A stretch of 64,000 bases of DNA, from positions 880,481-944,480 of the forward strand of contig NW_021167083.1 of NCBI RefSeq assembly GCF_003711515.1, read 5' to 3'. Below, piece by piece: positions 56,501-64,000 of this stretch. The stretch comes from Sodiomyces alkalinus F11 (lineage: Eukaryota > Ascomycota > Sordariomycetes > Glomerellales > Plectosphaerellaceae). Positions within the stretch are counted from its first letter, which is position 1; each line of letters opens with the position of its first letter. The position numbers and the translations under genes were made by a program. The notes beneath the pieces were generated by a model. The model was not told the DNA's origin. It saw nothing but the letters and a program-made list of their open reading frames with translations, and searched no databases.

Positions 56501-56850
56501 CCGACGGCACGCTAATAACATCGGCTTCTTCTGACGGGACGGTACTGCTCTGGGATACGGCATCGGGCGCGCACCAGCAAACGCTCGATATAAACGTACG
56601 CCGACTTGCATTTGTTCCGATGTCCAATTCGCTGCTCTCAACAGCCAGAGGAGTTCTAAACTTACATCCTTTGTTTTTTACGAACACAACGGCCATCACT
56701 GAGAATCAGCCCATCGCCAACGCTGGACGAATATTGGCTGACGACGCTTGGGTCTCCCCGTCGCTCCAAGGGGGGAAAGGCGATAACACTCATGGGAACG
56801 GAAGGTGCTGGTGTCTGTGGCCAGGGGAGCGTCAGACTACACGGTAGTGG
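53582..56850 (+). pseudogene. NLR-like STAND protein relic: alpha/beta hydrolase-NACHT-WD40
   Basis: Domains lie in order but in shifting frames. First is a SERAC1/DUF676-type alpha/beta hydrolase (53,750-54,400) with Ile-His-Gly-Leu-Gly-Thr and an elbow reading Ala-Ser-Cys-Phe-Gly-Gly at about 54,025. Next is a linker ending in Met-Asn-Lys-Phe. The NACHT domain has the P-loop Gly-Tyr-Pro-Gly-Lys-Gly-Lys-Thr (54,853-54,876) and the Walker B Ile-Leu-Ile-Ile-Asp-Ala-Leu-Asp (about 55,151-55,174). A winged-helix-like region follows, then one WD40 repeat near 56,450-56,560. Frameshifts fall near 53,865, 54,885, 55,600 and 56,385. Real introns remain at 56,187-56,233 and about 54,415-54,461, the latter with a damaged donor. 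Fungal NLRs act in self/non-self recognition and cell death. This copy looks dead. Confidence 0.8.
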
Positions 56851-58150
56851 TGGCGCCACGGACTCCACAGCCTGCATGGCGCTTCTCCCTCTTCAGGACA
56901 TTATTTCCGTTGGGTCGCGATGGGAAGGACGGAAGGGCCGATGATGAGCTGTCATAAGGGTCCTCGTGTAGTAGTGGCTCTGCACCCACTACTACGGCGG
57001 TGTTAGAGCGTTAGATAGTCCTGTCTATCTTTCCGAACCAATCACGATAGGGCGTCTTTAAGCTATAGCCTACCGCCTAAGATGATTCTCCCGTTTTAAG
57101 GGTGGAGGGTTAGCTTCGGCGACCGTCTTCGGGGACCGCTCCCGGATCCTTAGATTACGGGAGCTTACCGAATAGTACGCTCGACGCTAGGCTACTCTGG
57201 AGGAGTGGGTTATAAGTAAGTGGAAAAAAAGGCGGGATAATAACGGCGGGTATAGATAGATACGTGCGATTACGACTAGCTTATATTAAGGAAGTCCGAG
57301 AAGATCTAGTTAAGATTACGCTCGTCTACGCTCGAAATCTGCGGGGTTAGCACGCTAAGCTAAGGGAGAACCAGGGTACGCCTCGCAAGAGAGCGCTCGT
57401 CCGTACCCAAGTCTGCCGGATCAGCAGGCTGAGATAAGGGATGACCAGAGCGGCCTCCTAAGAGAGCGCGAGTTTCGACAGAGTGACGTTTTGTGTACTG
57501 GAGAGAAACCCTGGAGATTATGGAGATAAGAGACGAAGTGTAGGTAGAACAATGAAGGCCAGTCCCTTCATTCCTCTTCATCTGGTTCATAGCTATACGA
57601 GACTGCTCTTTCCAGACCCGGTCGTAGTAACTCGTCAGCGTCGAAGTCCCACTATTAAGAACTCCCAGAGTCGGGCCACAAATTCGCCTTACGTAGGGTA
57701 GTTTATGCATAACCGTGCCAGTATCAGGATCTAAGGGAAGACGGTAAATCCGATACTCTGGTATATGGCTAGACTCGCCGTCCAGAATCTTAGTATCAGG
57801 TTAGGCTGTTCTCCTACGCCCCGAGAAAGCGGAAGTTTATCCCTCTCCATGATCGCGAGTTAGGAGTGATGTTATGGGGAGTAAGAGTTCAGGGGCTAAC
57901 GGATAGGAGGCGATATCAGAGGCCTGCGGCGGCCGTCCAAAGTAAACAAAACCCCGAACCATACCACCGGCTAGTGCCAACATCCGTCTGCTTGATGTGT
58001 AGCTGAGAGCCAGCCAAATTTACTAGGAAATAGGCACAGCCTAGGGCAATAATATAAGGAGCCAGGTACGGAAGGTATTGGCAGTAAATTCGAGTGAAGT
58101 TGACATCTAGCAAATTAGGCACTGCATGCCCTTGCCTTGCGCGTCTAGAT
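56851..58150. other. transition zone, no supported gene
   Basis: Composition falls from normal to AT-rich. Near 57,355-57,475 a block of about 60 bp recurs imperfectly (GAGAACCAGGGTACGCC... and GATGACCAGAGCGGCC..., each followed by an AAGAGAGCGC element). A 68-residue hydrophobic minus-strand frame at 57,916-58,122 has no other support. Confidence 0.4.
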
Positions 58151-58254
58151 ATATACCATTTAGACAGTAAACTGTTTTAGCGGGTCGGCAAAGACCTGAT
58201 TAAATCCTAACGGATCTATAATATAAGCGAGTTTAGTAGTAAAAACTCTTATAA

Positions 58255-58915
58255 GCTCTGACTAGTAAAATAATCGAACCTTTACCGGTACGTACCCTTA
58301 TTAGGGTTTACCACGTATAACAAACTCGACTTACTAGTCCGCTATACGACACTTTACTAATCGAGCTAGTATATATTTTTTACTAGTATAACGGCGCAAG
58401 GACTTTTACTAGTTAAACGGCTAACGCTAATTTACTAGTACTAGCGCCTAAATCGTACATTCGAAGTAGGTAGGGGGATATTACTAGTTAATATCTTAAC
58501 CCTGGTTTACTAGTCAGAATAACTCGAATAGTTTACTAGCCACACGATTACGGGAATTTTACTAGGTAAAGTCCTAGTAATAGTTTACTAGCTATATAAC
58601 CACGGGACTTTACTAGGTAAGGCCCTAGTAATAGTTTACTAGCCATACCGCCTAATTATATTTACTAACTAGCGTATACCCGCCGTACTAGTATAAGCTC
58701 GGTGGACGTACTAAGAAAGGGGAAATATATTATCGCCTAGTAAGCTATTCACCACCTTACTAGTACTAAAACGCCTCCGGGGTAACCTTACTAGTAAAAT
58801 CGCCGCGTTNNNNNNNNNNGAAAGGGGAAATATATTATCGCCTAGTAAGCTATTCACCACCTTACTAGTACTAAAACGCCTCCGGGGTAACCTTACTAGT
58901 AAAATCGCCGCGTTT
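58255..58915. repeat. TTACTAG-motif block, right copy
   Basis: Roughly 15-20 occurrences of TTACTAG or CTAGTAA in 660 bases, often as TTTACTAGT or paired as ACTAGGTAA...CCTAGTAA. Spacing is mostly 30-60 bases. It includes the assembly gap and the duplicated 95-bp flank, which inflate the count by a few. The left counterpart is at 40,250-40,790. Confidence 0.65.
58715..58914. other. 10-N assembly gap between identical 95-bp copies
   Basis: Positions 58,715-58,809 and 58,820-58,914 are identical over 95 bases, separated by exactly ten N. This is what a scaffolder leaves when overlapping contig ends are joined without merging. The true sequence probably has one copy and no gap, or a longer tandem array. 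Confidence 0.95.
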
Positions 58916-61701
58916 CGCTACTATTCTCCGATACTTATTAGTCAGTTTATCACGTCTTTACTATCACGACAGGACTAATTTACTGTTTTATAATAGCTGC
59001 TTTCAAGAATTAGTGCCTAATTACCAGTCATAGTCTATAGCAGGATATAGTTTAGTATCGGACAAAGATCTATAAGTCGGGAATTTCCCTTTATATCAGT
59101 AGTATATAGGTGCTGCCTTAAATAGCGCTATAAGCACTAAGGCTATTTATCAGGCCCAGTAATCTTCTTATAATATCCGAGCCACCTAATTACGTCTATA
59201 AGTAGCTAGAATATACATCTCTTAGGCCCTGATAATGAATTTAGGATATTAAGATTTCTCATACAGTTCGTAGATCCTATCCCCGCCGGATAGCTATACC
59301 TAATCTACCAGATCCTTATTCTTATACTATATACCGTGTACCGTAAAGGGGGTTAACACCTATTACTATCGCGAATAAGGTATACTAAAGCGGACTCTAG
59401 GCTACCTCGCCGCGGCTTTACTCTACACGTCCTCTATCGAATTCTAGGCGACGATAAGCACTATCACCTTAGGGCTACTCCGTGGATAGACTAAGCCCTA
59501 TCCAGAGCCTAAAGCTATTTAAGCTCCGCATATTATCTTACTAGTAAACGCTTAATCCTCCTTTAATAATTCCTCGGGACAAGTTATAGCGCTATAAATT
59601 CTGTATCACGATAGATATTATAGTATACCTAAAGGGCTCACGGGGACGTAAAACGCTAATAGGGGTCGATATATATAAGAGGATCTAGGACATTAGCTCT
59701 GATATTACGGTCTTTAGTATACTACTTATAAAGAGGAAGTATATCTTAAGGGCGGGAATTATAGAAATAAAGTTAATAATCAGGGCGGTAGCGATAAGTA
59801 TAAGCTTAAGCTATTTTCGCTAGTAGCGAGGATCTTTCCGTACTAATATAACGATAATAGCGGTGGAAAATAAAAGGTATAAGTTAATATAGCCCACGAT
59901 AACCGAGTTACGCTTCTATCCCGGTTTAAGTCGTAATATAACTAGTACGAGTACCCCGGAGAATAAAAGACTAGCTAGTTATTCTACTATAATAAACCTC
60001 CTTATCTAGCTTACCGCGACCTATATAGCTTTCTAGAGATATATTAGGTACGAGGCTTTTAGTAAGGAAGGGACTTACCTCGGCTATATAGTTAGAAGTA
60101 GTTATTAGATAGAGACTAACCGAGGAAAATCTCTTATCTAGCAGGCCTAAGATAAAAATCACTAAGTAAGTAACGGAGGATATATAGAATATAATCTCGA
60201 ATACCGTATAGATTATAGGGAATAGCTAAGGGTTTATATTAAAGGTTATATGCTTAAGCACTGGAAAATGCTAATATATTCTAATACGTATCGTAATAGG
60301 GATAGGTAAGAGACTAAGGGCTACTAGTGCTTAATCTCGTAGAGAGAAAGATATTATAGATAGAAGTTTATAAAAAATAAGTAGCTACCTAGCGACGGAC
60401 GACTATTAACTAGGGATACTTAGCTCTTAAAGCGAATTTCTTAGTATAGGACGGCGAGACCGGTATAATCGAATTAGATTTAAATCGAATACTTAATTAA
60501 GCGACCGGGATTAGCTAAGGGATATACGGATATATAGACTAAGTATATCAGAAGTGCCTTTTTAATACCTAACTTATCTATTTCTATAGGATTCTAGGCC
60601 TTAGACTAACTAATTTAGGGACGAGTCGCTATCCGACTATAGCTTAACTAGGGATTTCCTATTAAGAAAGGGGCTATACTCGCACTTAACGGTAGAGATC
60701 GATCACTTATAATCTTCCGCGGAAGGGACTTAGATATCTTAGTCTAGCGGAAGCCAGCGAATAGCTTAACTAATTCCGGGACCACGTATTAACGTATTAG
60801 AGACTAGGGATACACGGCGATATCTACCCACGCGTTATCGACTATACTAATATTATACTTAAGTTAGCTAGCCCGCTCCTTACCTTAGTATAGTAGAGAT
60901 ACTATAATACGGGGTAGAGACGCTATAGTACGGGTTAAATATATAGACTAAGACTAGGATATTCTTAAACTATTATTACTTCTAAAATCCACTAGAAATC
61001 ACTCTAGAAAGCCAGGGGACCTGCCTATACTAAAACTTTCGAAATAATAAAGCAGAATAGCAAAGCGTAATAAAACCAAATATAAACTACTACTGCCTTA
61101 TAGCCCTTATTCGGATCCTATCCTATAATCGATAACTCTTTAAGAAGTTATCCTATCTAGTATCTTCCGCTTATGTTTCTAGGAGATTAATAGTATCCGG
61201 TTTCCTTTATTTCTTAATTATCGCCGTCTTAGAGATTATTAATATAGTATACCCGTTTACCGAACCTAGGGTATCTATATAAAACAGCTTACCCTAGGGC
61301 ATCTTTAGAACCAGGTTAAGCTTAAAATCCTCCGGACTCTTATAAGATCTTAGCGTGCTTACGTCCCCCCTTAAAAGGATAATATTATCGCTATATTTTA
61401 TATACTCGTCGAGCACCCCTAGATAGTCGGCGGAGTTTAGCTAATAACCCCTTTAGAGATTAGGGAAAGCCGGGTTTTTACTATCCAGAGTAATAGCAAA
61501 CCACTTTAGACGCCTTAGATTTCTCCTAATAATCTAGGCGTTTACCTCTTTTATTAGGTCCTCGGGGTCTCGAATTTTAATCCAGTTCGCTACTTCTATT
61601 ATATCTTCCTTAGCAGGAATATATTCCCTTCGTCGGACCGTAGGCTAATACTTAAGAATATACTTTAGTCGCTCTCGGTCTTTATAGCTATAACCTTATA
61701 T

Positions 61702-62030
61702 CTCCGTGGCCGCGGTCTACGCGGCAGGGTTATTATCCTAGGTATACGTCTCCATGGCCGTGGTTTATATAATAGGGTCGCCGTCCTTGTCTTATATCTC
61801 TATAGCTATAGTATACGTGATAAGTTTACTGCCTTAGCCTTACTCCGTGGCCGCGGTCTACGCGGTAGGGTTATTACCCTGGGTATATATCTTCGTGGCC
61901 GTGGTTTACGCTATAGGGTCGCTATCCTCGTCTTACGTCTTTATAGCTACGGTATACGTAATAGGTTTATTACCTAGGCCTTACCTCTCCGTGGTCGCGG
62001 TCTACGCGGTAGTATCGTTACTCTAACCTA
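61702..62030 (-). repeat. 141/144-bp tandem repeat with 48-bp subunits
   Basis: The motif CTCCGTGG(C/T)CGCGGTCTACGCG recurs at 61,702, 61,843 and 61,987. Each period splits into three related subunits of 45-48 bp. All lengths are multiples of three, and on the minus strand each subunit reads as a 16-residue repeat with Asp-Asn-Asn-Pro-Ala-Ala and Thr-Ala-Ala-Thr-Glu-type cores broken by TAG. It is a former protein-repeat region. Confidence 0.75.
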
Positions 62031-63924
62031 AGTCGCTATTACCCGAGTCTGCTTAGCCTTCTTAACCTAAGTTAACGCTATCTTAAGGGCGATTAGCCTC
62101 GCTAGTTTAGTTATTCGTCTCGCCCTCGCTACCCGCGCTTAGATTAGAGACGTTATTATACTAATAGTTTACTTTTTTCGCGATTCTCTAGTTTTCGTCG
62201 TAGGCTACCCTATTATTCTTAAGAGTATTAATATAGTTATCGCGCTAGTAGTCCCTGGTATAGGGTAAGTTATCGTTATATATAAGTGTAAGAAGCTTAT
62301 ACTGAATTCGCTAGTTAGGCCATTTCTTATCGGTGTTATTACCTTCCTTTTTAGGGGCTAGGGTGCCTTGGTGAGAGGCTAGTGGGGTCTGTATTATTAC
62401 AGTTGGGGCTGTTTTGGTCTATGTTACTATATAGCCCCCCTAAGATATATATTTATAAAGTGTACCTTATTTTTATAGATAATTTATAGGAAGAGAAGGC
62501 TTCGAATTCTAAAAAATAAATACTAGAATCTAAAAACTAAATATAGACTAGGAGCCCCCCCCGGTTATAGTCGGCGCGTAATAATCCTATAAAATAACTA
62601 TATTATAATATAAACGTTAGGAAAGCTAGATCGGACGTAAAGTATTTATTAATATACCTCGCCGTACTTTATCCGAACTACGCTAAACTTAGGCTAAAAA
62701 GGAATCTCCTCGCCTCCCGACTCTATATCCCTTTATTTCCCGTAACCTCTCCCCTTATACTATAGATAAAAGCCCGCGCAGTGCCGCCTATAACTGGCTC
62801 CGCTACCGCGTCCGGTATATACGGCCGGATAAGAGATATCGCCCCTTTAGCATATAAGGCATATAAGGAGAGGTTCTACGTTACTAAAGAATCGCTGCCC
62901 TTAACGATAATATACGTCGCTAACCGGCTATCCCCCACGACGGAGTCTATAAACCTAGTAGGTGTAAGTCTAAGCGAGTTATATTCCTAATACCTAAACG
63001 ATATCCTCCGCCTATACCTCTACGCTCGTCTATAAAGCCGGAACGCCCGTTATCAGAAGACCTTATCCGATCTATACAGAACCTGGATCTTCTTAACGCC
63101 GGAAGAGACTTAGAAGGACGTTATTTATAATACGGCTAATTTCTAAAGGATTAACGAGGTTATGATAGTTATTCGTCGTTATATAATAGGATAAGGGTAA
63201 ACTCGGGGGTTTTCTTTTATACGGATTAACAGAATACTATATAATTCCTCCTAATAATAACTACTACTAGCCCTATTATCCGTGTAGATAGAACGGGATT
63301 ATAGAATATATTAATAGCAGCGCGGAAGTCTTCTACGAGGAACCTAAAAGACTATTAGGCGCGGTACTTTTAAGCCAGAATATTAAGTATCTTTATTAAC
63401 GTACCTGGTTAAGGATTAGGTCTTATAGGAGAATTATATTAGGAGTCACGCACTTAGAAAGGGCGGGGTAAAGTAGTTAGTATAGATAAAATTTAAATTA
63501 AGTAATATAGTTATTAAGTATATAACCTAAGAGAAGTACGCGTACGTGCTTTATACCCTATAAAGCCCTCGCCTAGCGTCCACTCACTTAAACTAACTAA
63601 AGGGCGGCGACGGAGGCGCTTTCCTAGATAGATTAACTAATAATAAGAGTTTTCCTGGTCGTAGGCCGTCGATACGGAGATCTTTAGAGGAAGTTCGAGC
63701 CTACGGCGGCATTATCGGCTTAGGGGTGGTTATGCCGGACTCTTATTCCGCCACGTATTCGAATTGGTTAGGCCTATAGGTGGTAAGGTGGCCGAGATAG
63801 CTTAAGTCGATATTATCGTGAGTTTTGAACAGAACTTTCTCCGCCTCTTTTATTTCGATATAGATTAAGACGCGCGCACCGTTAATTTTTCTAAGGGCAG
63901 TTATCTTCTTTATAATACTACTTA

Positions 63925-64000
63925 TACGAGTATTAATAGCGCGACGGGTATAGTTAAAGAGCTTACGAGTATTAACGGTGTAAGGGGCATAGTTAAAGAG
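63925..64000. repeat. 39-bp tandem repeat cut by window edge
   Basis: Two units of 39 bp beginning TACGAGTATTAA and containing ATAGTTAAAGAG. The second is cut off by the end of the window. They differ mostly by transitions. Confidence 0.8.

Larger units (their letters stand above)
58931..64000. other. RIP-ruined repeat block at right edge
   Basis: TpA-rich DNA with no gene. A degraded minus-strand coding relic can be followed through stops at about 61,100-61,640 (blocks such as Glu-Asp-Phe-Lys-Leu-Asn-Leu-Val-Leu-Lys and Lys-Leu-Phe-Tyr-Ile-Asp-Thr-Leu), preceded on that strand by a repeat-coding segment at 61,702-62,030. A short plus-strand frame at 62,781-62,990 may be another relic. I cannot name the parent element. 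Confidence 0.5.

Noticed and set aside
57916..58122. 68-residue membrane protein on the minus strand
   Set aside because: A short frame in degrading DNA with no family resemblance.
1..64000. Secondary-metabolite gene cluster
   Set aside because: No polyketide synthase, peptide synthetase, terpene cyclase or cluster-type P450 is visible.

Overview
This window comes from a filamentous ascomycete, most likely of the Eurotiales (Aspergillus/Penicillium type). The coding genes have short GT-AG introns (about 45-215 nt) with CTRAC-like branch points, and I recognise fungal URA5, NOG1, a Rab GDP-dissociation inhibitor and mitochondrial ribosomal protein L4. Large AT-rich blocks hold coding relics in which Gln/Trp codons have become TAG/TAA and Cys codons have become Tyr. 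That is the mark of repeat-induced point mutation (RIP). Assignment to genus is inference.

Layout. 1-9 kb: an F-box protein, a tRNA-headed SINE with poly(A) tail and target-site duplication, a 65-residue membrane protein with an 8-nt first coding exon, and a three-exon zinc-finger regulator. 9-17.7 kb: gene-poor. 17.7-30.6 kb: the housekeeping core, with MRPL4, a GNAT acetyltransferase, URA5, NOG1 and GDI1, whose exons I could phase exactly; a decayed HNH-like ORF lies between the first two. 30.6-34.4 kb: a Harbinger-type MITE with perfectly placed TAA duplications, and an intact APH-type phosphotransferase.

34.4-41.3 kb is an AT-rich RIP block. It contains a ruined DUF3435 gene (the FluG/tyrosine-recombinase-like family that includes Starship captains) with zinc-finger remnants, preceded by a GC-rich perfect hairpin. 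41.3-57 kb is an island of normal base composition. It holds an intact 772-residue gene with the architecture of Podospora Spok spore-killer proteins (coiled coil, PD-(D/E)XK-like site, Cys motif, kinase-like domain), an intact SUR7/PalI-like membrane protein, and many decaying genes: F-box/LRR, a conserved hypothetical with an amber stop, a coiled-coil protein with a TGA stop, a LINE 3' end, a Mutator-like transposase fragment, a broken fungal membrane-protein gene, and a hydrolase-NACHT-WD40 NLR relic. 57-64 kb is again RIP-ruined and includes a 10-N gap flanked by identical 95-bp copies.

The most interesting reading is that 36.7 kb onward is the remains of a large mobile element. A DUF3435 gene sits at its left edge, reading inward. 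An NLR and an intact Spok-like selfish gene sit among its cargo, and two blocks rich in TTACTAG motifs (40.2-40.8 and 58.2-58.9 kb) bracket the island. This is a hypothesis; the right boundary is not identified.
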